Below are positions 19,123 through 27,496 of a DNA stretch of 64,000 nt, one piece after another (within the stretch, counting starts at the first letter, position 1; every line of letters begins with the position of its first letter). A model generated the notes under the pieces. That model ran no database searches and was not told the DNA's origin. It was given only the letters and a program-made list of their open reading frames with translations. Made by a program: the position numbers and the translations under genes. Origin of the DNA: Phenylobacterium sp. (lineage in GTDB: Bacteria; Pseudomonadota; Alphaproteobacteria; Caulobacterales; Caulobacteraceae); NCBI RefSeq assembly GCF_030681155.1, contig NZ_JAUXXE010000034.1, forward strand, positions 122,554 to 186,553, written 5' to 3'.

Positions 19123-19626
19123 TCATACTGGCTTGGCGGCGCGGTCGGCCCGTTGTTCGGGGCCGCGATAATTCGGGTCGTCGTGACGGCGCCGGTCCGG
19201 GCCGAAATAGGTCTGGCTGCGCACGAAAGGACGGGCGCGATCGATCACCCAGGCGATGCGTTTCATCAGGTCGGCCGGGGTGACCGGCTTGACGCAAAAC
19301 TCGTTTACGCCCGCGTCCCGGGCGGCGACGATCTTCGGGCGGTCCGCGTGGCCGGTCAGCAAGATGATGGGCGTGTAGGGGGCGGGGCTGTCGGGATCGT
19401 TTCGCAGCCAGCGGGCGAAGGTGACCCCCTCTTCAGCGCCCAGCATGTAGTCGAGGATCACGATGTCACAGGGCGTGATTTTCATGCGCCGCTGGGCGGA
19501 GTCTACCGTCTGCGCGTCATAGAGTTGATCCGCGCCGAACCCCCGCAACATCGCTTTTACGAGGTTCACCGCGTGGGTGTTGTCGTCGACGATCAGGAAC
19601 CGCACTCGGCTGAGTGAGACCGACAT
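19123..19626 (-). CDS. Single-domain receiver response regulator with C-terminal PDRR tail
   Basis: 167-residue CheY-like protein with D15/D16 (LIVDDN), phospho-acceptor Asp in DIVILDYMLG (about 56), T in IILLTGHAD and K in FCVKPV. The receiver is followed by a basic tail with FGPDRRRHDDPNYRGPEQR, a motif frequent at the end of alphaproteobacterial receiver-only proteins. No output domain is present. It is the gene immediately upstream of pleC on the same strand, so a functional link to PleC is plausible but not shown. Confidence 0.85.
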   Translation of the reverse strand: MSVSLSRVRFLIVDDNTHAVNLVKAMLRGFGADQLYDAQTVDSAQRRMKITPCDIVILDYMLGAEEGVTFARWLRNDPDSPAPYTPIILLTGHADRPKIVAARDAGVNEFCVKPVTPADLMKRIAWVIDRARPFVRSQTYFGPDRRRHDDPNYRGPEQRADRAAKPV

Positions 19627-19637
19627 GGACAGGCTGT

Positions 19638-19661
19638 CTCCCGAGTTGCATGGCTCGGGAG
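19638..19661 (-). repeat. 8-bp inverted repeat between pepN and the receiver gene
   Basis: CTCCCGAG (19638-19645) and CTCGGGAG (19654-19661) flank an 8-nt loop. It sits downstream of pepN and upstream of the receiver gene start, both on the minus strand. Without a T-tract it could be a weak terminator for pepN or a leader hairpin. Confidence 0.35.
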
Positions 19662-19712
19662 CTAGGCTGCGGATTTAGCGTAAAGATTCCGTGTCGCCGC
19701 CAGCCACCTTCG

Positions 19713-22340
19713 TTAATCAGCGAGGGCTTTGGTCGCCAATTCATAGACGTTTTTCGACAATCCTTCGGTCGCCGCGATCCGCGCCAGCTGGGCCTTCATC
19801 AGCGCGCCCAGCTCCGGCTTATACCGGCGCCAACCGCCCAGCGGCTCGACCAACCGTGCGGCGGTCATCGGGTTGAAGCCATCGACGGCCAGGATCTGGT
19901 CGGCGAGGAACCGGTAGCCGGCGCCGCTCTCGTCGTGGAAACGCGCCGGGTTGAAGTTGGCGAAGGTGGAAACCAGCGCTCGTAGGCGGTTGGGGTTCTT
20001 TTCCTCGAAGGCCGGGTGCGCGGTCAGGCCGATGACGCGGCCCAGGGCGCTCTCGTTCGGATCGCGCGCCTGCAGGGCGAACCACTTGTCGATGACCAGG
20101 GGCTCGGATTTCCACCGGTCGAAGAAGTCGGCCAAGGCCGCTTCATAGGCTTCGCCTCCCACCAGCATCAAGGCCGAGAGGCCGCCCATGGCGTCGGTCA
20201 TGTTGGCGGCGGCGCGATAGTGCCCCTCGGCCAATTCGCCGATCTCGGCGCGTGGATTGGCGGCGAGCAGATCCAGGGCGGCGTTGCGCAGGGCGCGGCG
20301 CCCGGCGCTGGCTGCGTCCGGCGAGAACTCGGCCAGTTCTTGCAGACCAATGTGCAGGTGCTTGAGGTCGTCGGTAAGATGCAGCGACAGGCGGGTGCGC
20401 AGGGCTTCGCGCGCCGCGTGGATCGCGGCGGGATCGGCCGGTTGGATGGCGAGCGCCAGATCGGACTCGCTTGGCAGCGACAGCAGCAACGCCTTGAAGG
20501 CCGGGTCGGAGGCTTGGTCGTTGAGCGCGCGACCCATCGCTTCGGCGAAGCGCTCCTCGCCGACCTCGTCGGGCGCGCCCTTGGCGCGTGCGACGATCAG
20601 GGCGCGGGCGAGATCTTGGCCAGCTTCCCAGCGGTTGAAGAGATCCGGGTCCGAGGCGAGCTGGACGTAGCGATCCTTTGACGGGGCGTCGGTGGTCAGC
20701 ATTACGGGCGCGGAGAAGCCGCGCAGCGCCGAAATCACCGGGGCGGAATCTACGTCGGTCAGGGTCACGCTGGCCTGGGCGGTGTTGAGCACCACGACGG
20801 TCTCATCGAACGCCTTGCCATCACGTTTGAAGGCCAGGGTGCGGCCCTCGCCGTCGAGCAGGCCGATAGTCACCGGGGTCGGCAGGGGACGCTTGTTCGG
20901 CTGCCCAGGCGTCGGCGCGCTTTCCTGTGTCAGGTCGATCCGAAGGGTGCGAGCTTCGCCATCATAGCTGTGCTCTAGCGAGACCTTCGGCGTGCCGGCC
21001 TGTTCATACCAGGCGAAGAAGTCGCTGAGGTCCTCGCCGGTGACCTCGGCGAAGCAGCGGATGAATTCCTCGACGGTGGTGGCGTGGCCGTCCCAGCGAT
21101 CGAAATAGAGGTCCATGCCTTCGCGGAACTTCTCAGGACCGATCAAGGTCTTGAGCATCCGGATGACCTCCGCGCCCTTCTCGTAGATGGTCGCGGTGTA
21201 GAAGTTGTCGATCTTGAGGTAGCTCGACGGCCGCACCGGGTGGGCCAGGGGGCCTTGGTCCTCGGGGAATTGCCGGGCGCGCAAGGCCTTCACGTCCTTG
21301 ATCCGCTGGACCGCCGCGCCGCGCATGTCGGCCGAGAAGCTTTGGTCGCGGAAGACTGTCAGGCCCTCCTTCAGGCAAAGCTGGAACCAGTCGCGGCAGG
21401 TGATGCGGTCGCCGGTCCAGTTGTGGAAATACTCGTGGGCCACGACGCTCTCGATGCGCTCATAGTCCAGGTCCGTCGCGGTCGCCGGATCGGCCAGCAG
21501 GAGCGAGGAGTTGAAGATATTCAGCCCCTTGTTCTCCATCGCTCCGAAATTGAAGTCGCGGACGGCGACGATCATGAACAGGTCGAGGTCGTACTCGCGG
21601 CCGAACGCCTGCTCGTCCCAGATCATCGACCGCTTCAGCGCGTCCATGGCGTAGGCGGCGCGGTCGGCCATGCCGGTGTCGACGAAGATGCGCAGATCGA
21701 CCGTGCGGCCGCTCATGGTGACGAGTTTGTCCTCAAGGACGTCCAACTCGCCGCCAACCAGGGCGAACAGATAGGCCGGCTTGGGGAAGGGGTCGTTCCA
21801 GACGGCGAAGTGACGCCCGCCGGGCAGGTCGCCCGAACTCATCAGGTTGCCGTTGGACAGCAGGTGACGGAACTTCTTGTCTGCCTCGATCCGTACGGTG
21901 AAGCGCGACAGCACGTCGGGCCGGTCCGGGTACCAGGTGATCTTGCGGAAACCCTCGGCTTCGCACTGGGTGCAGAACCGGCCGCCTGACATGTAGAGCC
22001 CGTCCAGCGCCTTGTTGGCCTCCGGATCGATCTCGACATGCGTCTCCAGCACAAAGGTGTCGGGTACGCCCGGGATCGTCAGGAACTCGGCGTCGATCGT
22101 GTGCTCGCCGGCGTTCAAAACCCGTCCGTCGATGGCCACCGAGATCGGCTTCAGGCGCTCGCCGTTCAGCACCAGCGGATCGGCATGGTCGCCGTTGCGC
22201 CGGATTGTCAGCTTCGCCTTCACCTGTGTGGTGTTGGCCGCCAGCGCGAAGTCGAGATGCACTTCGTCGATCAGGAAGGCGGGGGGCGTGTAGTCGGCGA
22301 GCCGGATCGGCTGGGGAGTGTCTGTACGCATGTAGGGCAT
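19713..22340 (-). CDS. pepN: Aminopeptidase N (M1 family)
   Basis: 875-residue zinc metallopeptidase that removes N-terminal residues from peptides. It has the substrate-binding GAMEN motif (266-270) and the zinc site H302-E303-x-x-H306 with E325 (AHEYFHNWTGDRITC and LCLKEG). The N-terminal beta domain, the catalytic domain and the long C-terminal helical superhelix all fit the bacterial PepN length of about 870. It starts at ATG 22340; an internal ATG three codons later is possible. It is transcribed away from the OmpW-like gene. Confidence 0.95.
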   Translation of the reverse strand: MPYMRTDTPQPIRLADYTPPAFLIDEVHLDFALAANTTQVKAKLTIRRNGDHADPLVLNGERLKPISVAIDGRVLNAGEHTIDAEFLTIPGVPDTFVLETHVEIDPEANKALDGLYMSGGRFCTQCEAEGFRKITWYPDRPDVLSRFTVRIEADKKFRHLLSNGNLMSSGDLPGGRHFAVWNDPFPKPAYLFALVGGELDVLEDKLVTMSGRTVDLRIFVDTGMADRAAYAMDALKRSMIWDEQAFGREYDLDLFMIVAVRDFNFGAMENKGLNIFNSSLLLADPATATDLDYERIESVVAHEYFHNWTGDRITCRDWFQLCLKEGLTVFRDQSFSADMRGAAVQRIKDVKALRARQFPEDQGPLAHPVRPSSYLKIDNFYTATIYEKGAEVIRMLKTLIGPEKFREGMDLYFDRWDGHATTVEEFIRCFAEVTGEDLSDFFAWYEQAGTPKVSLEHSYDGEARTLRIDLTQESAPTPGQPNKRPLPTPVTIGLLDGEGRTLAFKRDGKAFDETVVVLNTAQASVTLTDVDSAPVISALRGFSAPVMLTTDAPSKDRYVQLASDPDLFNRWEAGQDLARALIVARAKGAPDEVGEERFAEAMGRALNDQASDPAFKALLLSLPSESDLALAIQPADPAAIHAAREALRTRLSLHLTDDLKHLHIGLQELAEFSPDAASAGRRALRNAALDLLAANPRAEIGELAEGHYRAAANMTDAMGGLSALMLVGGEAYEAALADFFDRWKSEPLVIDKWFALQARDPNESALGRVIGLTAHPAFEEKNPNRLRALVSTFANFNPARFHDESGAGYRFLADQILAVDGFNPMTAARLVEPLGGWRRYKPELGALMKAQLARIAATEGLSKNVYELATKALAD

Positions 22341-22376
22341 TTAGCCACGCCGCGCGGCAATCGCCAGTGCGCCGAT

Positions 22377-22390
22377 TTGAGGTCCATCAA
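22377..22390 (+). promoter_or_regulatory. FNR/FixK-type box upstream of the OmpW-like gene
   Basis: TTGA-GGTCCA-TCAA matches the Crp/Fnr-family half-sites TTGA-N6-TCAA. Its centre is about 78 bp before the ATG at 22462, a distance that would put a start site near 22425 if it acts at -41.5. OmpW genes are FNR-regulated in E. coli, and FixK controls oxygen-limited genes in Caulobacter; the box could also serve the divergent pepN. Confidence 0.5.
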
Positions 22391-22461
22391 AGCCGAGCTT
22401 CGGTTTTGGCGCGATGTCCCCGTCGCGGCTCGATAGCCACACAAAAGATGGGGATAATAAG

Positions 22462-23109
22462 ATGACCACCACCCGCTTCGCCCTGGCGCTCGGCGCCACC
22501 CTGCTCCTGGCCGGAACCGCCCAGGCGCAGGATTTCAAGCCAAAGGAGCAGGGGCTCCTGATGCTGAACGTGCGCGTCAGCGGCGTCCTGACCGACGCCA
22601 GCGATCCGATCACCACTTCGGCCGGCGCAGATACGGGTCTGCGCGCCAAGGTTGGCGACGATGTGATGCCGACGATCGGCCTGACCTACTTCCTGACCGA
22701 CCACATTGCGGTCGAAGCGATCGCTGGTACGACCAAGCACACGGTGAAGGCGACAGGCCCGGCCACCGACGTCACCGTCCATGAGAGCTGGGTGCTCCCG
22801 CCGGTGGTTTCGCTGCAATACCACTTCGCACCGCAAGCCAAGGTCAGCCCCTATGTCGGCGCCGGCCTGAACTACATGATCTTCTACAGCGGCAAGGACA
22901 AGAACGGCTTCGACGTCGATATCGACAATGGCTTTGGCTACGCGCTGCAGGCCGGTGTCGATGTGGCGGTGCAGGGGCCGTGGAGCGCCAATGTCGACGT
23001 CAAGAAAGTGTTCTTCGACACCGACGCCAGCATCAACGGCGGGGCGCTGAAGTCGAAGGTGAAGCTCGATCCATGGGTGGTCTCCGCCGGCTTCGGCTAC
23101 AAGTTCTAG
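22462..23109 (+). CDS. OmpW-family outer-membrane beta-barrel protein
   Basis: 215-residue protein with a signal peptide (1-20, ending AQAQ) and an eight-stranded-barrel pattern: MPTIGLTYFLTDHIAVEA, VSLQYHFAPQAKVSPYVGAG and a final strand ending GFGYKF with C-terminal Phe, the signal for outer-membrane assembly. OmpW proteins are narrow channels for small hydrophobic compounds. An earlier in-frame start at 22414 would spoil the signal peptide, so ATG 22462 behind GGGGATAATAAG is preferred. A FixK-like box lies upstream. Confidence 0.88.
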   Translation: MTTTRFALALGATLLLAGTAQAQDFKPKEQGLLMLNVRVSGVLTDASDPITTSAGADTGLRAKVGDDVMPTIGLTYFLTDHIAVEAIAGTTKHTVKATGPATDVTVHESWVLPPVVSLQYHFAPQAKVSPYVGAGLNYMIFYSGKDKNGFDVDIDNGFGYALQAGVDVAVQGPWSANVDVKKVFFDTDASINGGALKSKVKLDPWVVSAGFGYKF

Positions 23110-23663
23110 GCCGTCTCCGGCTTGGCTTGGCCGGCGGCGGGCGTTTCGTCCAGCAGCCGGCTCAGCTTGGCCATGTCTTCGGCGATGCGTTGCAGTTCGG
23201 GCGGCGCATCGCCAGCGCTTTCGTCGACCAACTCCACCACCCTTCGCGACAGCGCCAGCAAGTGCGGGGCGCTGGCGATCAACCGGGCTTGAAACTCGAT
23301 CTTGTAGGGGTCGCGATCATACTCGGCCCCAGGTACGCGCCAGCCGCCCCAGTCGTTGGGATCGGTCACCACGACCGGGTAGCTGCCGGGGTAGGGGTGG
23401 TGGCTGGAATCTTCCTCGGCCTGCCACTTGTTGCGCGCCCGCAGCAGCCGCCAGGCCGGGCCGCCGCTCGCAGGCGCCGCGCCGCCCTGTTCAGCTCGCA
23501 GCTCGGTCGCCTGGAAGTCGCGACCCAGGCCGACGTCGTAGGTGACCTTGACCGGCTCATCGAAGCCCTTGGCCCAGACCGGAACGATCTTCTCCACCGT
23601 GGCCCAGACCCCGACGCTCTCGACCCAGACCTTCTGGTTCCGCTGGAATATCGCCTTGGCCAT
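23106..23663 (-). CDS. Conserved hypothetical protein
   Basis: I do not recognise this 185-residue soluble protein. The frame extends upstream to 23765, but those 34 residues are Arg-rich and cover the control region of the divergent acyl-CoA dehydrogenase genes; ATG 23663 (MAKAIFQRNQKVWVESVG) is the likely start. It has no signal or membrane helix, and contains a Trp/Tyr-rich centre (PAWRLLRARNKWQAEED, PNDWGGWRVPGAEYDRDPYK) and a helical C-terminus. It converges on the OmpW-like gene with a 4-bp overlap of the stops. Confidence 0.65.
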   Translation of the reverse strand: MAKAIFQRNQKVWVESVGVWATVEKIVPVWAKGFDEPVKVTYDVGLGRDFQATELRAEQGGAAPASGGPAWRLLRARNKWQAEEDSSHHPYPGSYPVVVTDPNDWGGWRVPGAEYDRDPYKIEFQARLIASAPHLLALSRRVVELVDESAGDAPPELQRIAEDMAKLSRLLDETPAAGQAKPETA

Positions 23664-23711
23664 ACGCGCCCTCGCCCCCTGGGTGTAGTGGCCCATAAGA
23701 CGCTGAAATTC

Positions 23712-23726
23712 TTGACGCGGGGTCAA
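23712..23726 (+). promoter_or_regulatory. Inverted repeat TTGAC-N5-GTCAA upstream of the acyl-CoA dehydrogenase genes
   Basis: A perfect 5-bp dyad with a 5-bp spacer (TTGACGCGGGGTCAA), extended by AAA/TTT flanks, lies 80 bp before the first dehydrogenase and upstream of the divergent hypothetical gene. It could be the operator of a dimeric repressor such as a TetR-type fatty-acid regulator; the regulator is not identified. Confidence 0.35.
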
Positions 23727-23805
23727 TCTTTCCCTGGTGCGCCGTGAGCGTATGTTGCTGGGCAAGGAATATTGAAACCGGCCGAAAACGGCGGAATGGG
23801 CGGAA

Positions 23806-24930
23806 ATGAATTTCGATTTTTCAGACGATCAGAAATTTCTGAAAAGCGAGGCGCGCAAGTTCCTCGAGGCTAATTGCCCAACGACCAGCGCCCGCAAGGT
23901 GCTGGAGGAGGACGGCAAGGCCTTTGACGAGGGCCTGTGGAAGTCTGTGGCCGGTCAAGGCTGGCTGGGCGCGGCCATCCCCGAGGAGCACGGCGGCCTT
24001 GGTCTCGGGCACCTGGAGCTCTGCGTGATCGCCGAGGAGCTGGGCCGTTCAGTCGCGCCGATCCCGTTCGCCTCGACCGTCTACTTCCTGGCTGAAGCTA
24101 TCATGCTGGCCGGGACGGCTGAGCAGAAAGCCGACCTGCTGCCGAAGATCGCCGCGGGCGAAGTCATCGGCGCCGTCGCGACCTCGGAAGGTCCCGGCGT
24201 GGTGACGGCTGGAAACCTGCAAGCCACGGTGACCGACGGCAAGCTGAACGGGACGAAGATCCCGGTGACCGACGGCGACATCGCCAATGTCGCCCTGGTG
24301 CTGGCGAATGAAAACGGCAAGGCGGGCCTCTACATCGTCGATATGGCCGACGCCTCGGTGACGAAAGAGGCGGTGAAGACCCTCGACCCGAGCCGAGACG
24401 CCGCCAAACTGATCTTCAAGAATACGCCGGTCCGCCGGCTCGGGGCGGCGGGCGAAGGCTTCGAACTGGTGGAGCGGATCTTCGATCGGGCCGCCGTGCT
24501 GCTCTCCTTCGAACAGACCGGCGGCGCCGATCGCTGCCTGGAGATGGCCAAGGAATATGCGCTCGAACGCTACGCCTTTGGCCGGGTCATCGCCTCCTAT
24601 CAGGCGATCAAGCACAAGCTCGCCAACATGTACGTGAAGAACGAGCTGGCGCGGTCCAACGCCTATTACGGCGCCTGGGCGCTCAACACCGACGCGCCGG
24701 AACTCCCCGTGGCGGCCAGCGCCGCGCGGATCGCCGCTTCGGAAGCCTTCTGGTTCGCTTCGAAGGAAAACATCCAGACCCACGGCGGCATCGGCTTCAC
24801 CTGGGAAATGGATTGCCACCTCTTCTATCGCCGTTCGCGGCAACTCAGCCTCGTGGCCGGTGCGCCGCGGGTCTGGAAGGAGCGCCTCGTCAGCCACCTC
24901 GAGCGCCGCAATGCGGCGGCGGCAGCCTGA
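23806..24930 (+). CDS. Acyl-CoA dehydrogenase, first of a pair
   Basis: 374-residue FAD-dependent acyl-CoA dehydrogenase: N-terminal helical domain (1-115; PEEHGGLGLGHLELCVIAEELGR), middle beta domain (about 118-225) and C-terminal helical domain with YAFGRVIASYQAIKHKLANM and IQTHGGIGFTWE. The family oxidises acyl-CoA at the alpha-beta bond and passes electrons to ETF. It begins at ATG 23806 behind GGGCGGAA and is followed after 14 bp by a second family member. Such side-by-side, dissimilar pairs often form alpha2-beta2 enzymes acting on bulky substrates (as FadE28-FadE29 do on steroid side chains); that is inference. Confidence 0.9.
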   Translation: MNFDFSDDQKFLKSEARKFLEANCPTTSARKVLEEDGKAFDEGLWKSVAGQGWLGAAIPEEHGGLGLGHLELCVIAEELGRSVAPIPFASTVYFLAEAIMLAGTAEQKADLLPKIAAGEVIGAVATSEGPGVVTAGNLQATVTDGKLNGTKIPVTDGDIANVALVLANENGKAGLYIVDMADASVTKEAVKTLDPSRDAAKLIFKNTPVRRLGAAGEGFELVERIFDRAAVLLSFEQTGGADRCLEMAKEYALERYAFGRVIASYQAIKHKLANMYVKNELARSNAYYGAWALNTDAPELPVAASAARIAASEAFWFASKENIQTHGGIGFTWEMDCHLFYRRSRQLSLVAGAPRVWKERLVSHLERRNAAAAA

Positions 24931-24944
24931 GCAGGACATAGGTC

Positions 24945-26171
24945 ATGGATTTCAACGACACCCCCGAAGAAGCCGCCTATCGCAGCCAAGTCCGCACGTG
25001 GCTTGAGACCAATGCGCCGAAGAAGCGCGATGGCTCCGATCCCGAAGGCGGCGACAGCATGGCCGCCTCCAAGGCCTGGCAGGCCAAGAAGGCTGCCGCT
25101 GGCTATGCCTGCATCACCTGGCCCAAGGAGTGGGGCGGGCAAGGTGGGACGCCGGTCCAGAACGTGATCTTCGGCCAGGAAGAGGCCAAGTATCCGATCC
25201 CGCCTAATCCCTTCCAGATCGGCCTGGGCATGTGCGTGCCGACGGTCATGACCTTTGCCGACGACGAGACCAAGAAACGCTTTGTCGGCCCAGCCCTGCG
25301 CGGCGAGGAAATCTGGTCACAGCTCTTCTCCGAACCGTCCGGCGGCTCCGACGTCGCCGCCTCACGCACCAAGGCCGAGCGCGTCCCCGACGGATCTGGC
25401 GATTGGCTGATCAACGGCCAGAAGGTGTGGACGACGGGCGCCCAGTTCTCCGACTATGGAATTGTAATCGTTAGAACAAATCCGGATGTGCCGAAGCACA
25501 AGGGCCTGACCATGTTCTGGTTGGACCTGAAGGATCCGGGGGTCGAGGTGAAGCCGATCCACCAGATGTCCGGCGGTTCGGGGTTCAACGAGGTGTTCTT
25601 CACCAACGTGCGGGTGAAGGACAGCCAGCGGCTCGGCGCCGAGGGCGAGGGCTGGAAGGTCAGCCTGGTCACCCTGATGAACGAGCGGCTGGCCGTCGGC
25701 GGGGCGACCGGGGCGGGCTGGAGTCAGTTCCTGGAAACCGCGCGCAACACCCCTGGCCTCGACGGCGCCTCGGCGCTGCAGGATCAGGCGGTGCGCGAGA
25801 AGCTGGCCGACTGGTACGTCCAGGCAGAGGGACTGAAGCACACCCGCAACCGCACCATGACGGCGCTGTCGCGCGGCCAAACGCCGGGACCCGAAAGCTC
25901 TATCGGTAAGATCGTCTCGGCGGTCCAGATGCAGGAGCTGGCCAACACAGCCATCGAGATGCTCGATCAGTACGGCATCATCAACGACAGCGATCTAGCC
26001 CCGCAGGACGCGGCCTTCCACTGGTCGTTGATGTTCGCGCCGGGTCTGCGGATCGCCGGGGGCACCGACGAGATATTGCGCAACATCATCGCTGAACGCG
26101 TGCTTGGCCTGCCCGGCGATATCCGGGTGGACAAGGACGTGGCCTTCAAAGACATGCCGACGGGCCGCTAG
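24945..26171 (+). CDS. Acyl-CoA dehydrogenase, second of a pair
   Basis: 408-residue acyl-CoA dehydrogenase. It has FSEPSGGSDVAASRTKAE and the flavin-contact segment INGQKVWTTGAQFSDYG in the middle domain, and ends with RIAGGTDEILRNIIAERVLG, the C-terminal FAD/substrate motif that includes the usual acidic catalytic-region residue. The upstream partner has the RxxFGxxIxxYQAIKHKLA helix while this copy has the GGTDEI motif, consistent with a heteromeric enzyme. Its stop overlaps the stop of the convergent glycosyltransferase gene. Confidence 0.9.
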   Translation: MDFNDTPEEAAYRSQVRTWLETNAPKKRDGSDPEGGDSMAASKAWQAKKAAAGYACITWPKEWGGQGGTPVQNVIFGQEEAKYPIPPNPFQIGLGMCVPTVMTFADDETKKRFVGPALRGEEIWSQLFSEPSGGSDVAASRTKAERVPDGSGDWLINGQKVWTTGAQFSDYGIVIVRTNPDVPKHKGLTMFWLDLKDPGVEVKPIHQMSGGSGFNEVFFTNVRVKDSQRLGAEGEGWKVSLVTLMNERLAVGGATGAGWSQFLETARNTPGLDGASALQDQAVREKLADWYVQAEGLKHTRNRTMTALSRGQTPGPESSIGKIVSAVQMQELANTAIEMLDQYGIINDSDLAPQDAAFHWSLMFAPGLRIAGGTDEILRNIIAERVLGLPGDIRVDKDVAFKDMPTGR

Positions 26172-27388
26172 GCCCGCATGGGCGTCGGCGCCACCGAGGA
26201 GCGACCGACGACGAGCTCGCCATAGATCCGGGTCAGGCCTTCGAAGGTCGTGTCCCAGCTATGGCGCTGCTCGGCCCGGCGACGGGCGGCGATCTTGATC
26301 GGGGTTTGTTCGCGCGCGAACAGCGCCTCAATCGCTTCGGCCATCCCGGCCGGATCCACGGTCGTCGCCTGTTGACCAACGCGGTCGTCGATCAACTCGG
26401 AAATCCCCCCGCGCGAAGGGCCGACCACGGGCACCCCGGCGGCGAGGGCCTCCAGCACGACAAGGCCGAAGGGCTCGTTCTCGTTGGCGTGGACCAGGGC
26501 GTCGCAGCTGGCGATCAAGGCCGCCAGCTTCAACGGATCGCGCTCGTAGCCCATGGGGATGACGCGCGGTGAGTAGTGGGCGTCCTTGCCGGCGCCGACC
26601 AGCAACAGGTGGTAGGGGGCGCCCAGCCGCTCGACGGCGCAGATCAAGCTCTCAATGTTCTTCTCGCGAGCCGGACGACCGGCGAACACCAGTAGCTTGG
26701 CGTCGGCTGGCAGGCCCAGCCGGCGCTTCAGCTTCATCCCATCGGCGCGATCAGGGTGGAAGAGGTCGGTATCGACGCCCAGCATCTGCACGCTGACCTT
26801 CTCGACGCCGGCTTCTGCCAAGCGGTTGGCGATGTGGCGGCTTGGGGCGACCACGCGGTCAAAGCGGGTGAAGATCGCCGCCCAGTGCTTCATGGCGGGC
26901 GCCTCGGCCCAATCGCCGAAGTGTAGGGCGGCCAGGGCGGCGGCGTCGGTATGGCAGAAGCCGACCACCGGGACCCCCAAGACCTCGCCAGCGTCTAGCG
27001 CCGCGTGGCCGGGCACGAACATGTCGCCCGCCTCAATGATGTCGGGCTCCAGCATCCGCAGGACGGTTTCCCATTTCGTCGTGGAAGCAGGCATGCGGTA
27101 GCCGTCGCCGAACGGCAGACGAGTGGCTGCGACGCTGACCACGCCCGGCGCGGCCAGGCCGGTCGTCGCCCCGGGCACCACGAGGGTGTGGGCGATATCC
27201 GGGCGACGCTTGATCAGCCATTCGCGTTTCTGATGAAGGTAGCGCTTCACCCCGCCAGACCGGGGCGCGTACATCATGGTGGTGTCGATCAGGTGGAAAC
27301 CAACACGGCCCGGAGCGCCAAAATGGGGCGCTTCTGAAGGGTCGAGTCGGATCAGATTCTCAGAGTGCGCATCGGTGACGTCGAACAC
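26168..27388 (-). CDS. Glycosyltransferase family 4 (GT-B fold)
   Basis: 406-residue cytosolic or peripheral glycosyltransferase. The N-terminal domain opens with the GGVKRYLHQKREWL loop typical of GT4. The C-terminal half has LLVFAGRPAREKNIESLICA, the donor-binding ENEPFGLVVLEALAAGVPVV (EX7E motif) and GPSRGGISELI. It likely uses a nucleotide-sugar donor in a polysaccharide or glycolipid pathway, but no other glycan genes are nearby, so the acceptor is unknown. It is 108 bp downstream of the VWA-domain gene on the same strand, with a hairpin between them. Confidence 0.88.
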   Translation of the reverse strand: MFDVTDAHSENLIRLDPSEAPHFGAPGRVGFHLIDTTMMYAPRSGGVKRYLHQKREWLIKRRPDIAHTLVVPGATTGLAAPGVVSVAATRLPFGDGYRMPASTTKWETVLRMLEPDIIEAGDMFVPGHAALDAGEVLGVPVVGFCHTDAAALAALHFGDWAEAPAMKHWAAIFTRFDRVVAPSRHIANRLAEAGVEKVSVQMLGVDTDLFHPDRADGMKLKRRLGLPADAKLLVFAGRPAREKNIESLICAVERLGAPYHLLLVGAGKDAHYSPRVIPMGYERDPLKLAALIASCDALVHANENEPFGLVVLEALAAGVPVVGPSRGGISELIDDRVGQQATTVDPAGMAEAIEALFAREQTPIKIAARRRAEQRHSWDTTFEGLTRIYGELVVGRSSVAPTPMRA

Positions 27389-27457
27389 GCGCCGCCTCCC
27401 TCACATTAGGACATAGCGACTAACGAACGCCGGGCGGTTTGGTTCTGGCCTGTAGAG

Positions 27458-27486
27458 GGAGGGCGTAAAAAAGAATCCCGCCCTCC
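27458..27486 (-). terminator. Hairpin downstream of the VWA-domain gene
   Basis: GGAGGGCG (27458-27465) and CGCCCTCC (27479-27486) form an 8-bp perfect stem; read on the minus strand the loop contains a run of six T. It lies 10 bp after the stop of the VWA gene and before the glycosyltransferase gene. The T-run sits in the loop and not after the stem, so its strength as a terminator is uncertain. Confidence 0.4.
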
Positions 27487-27496
27487 GCGCTCGCGC

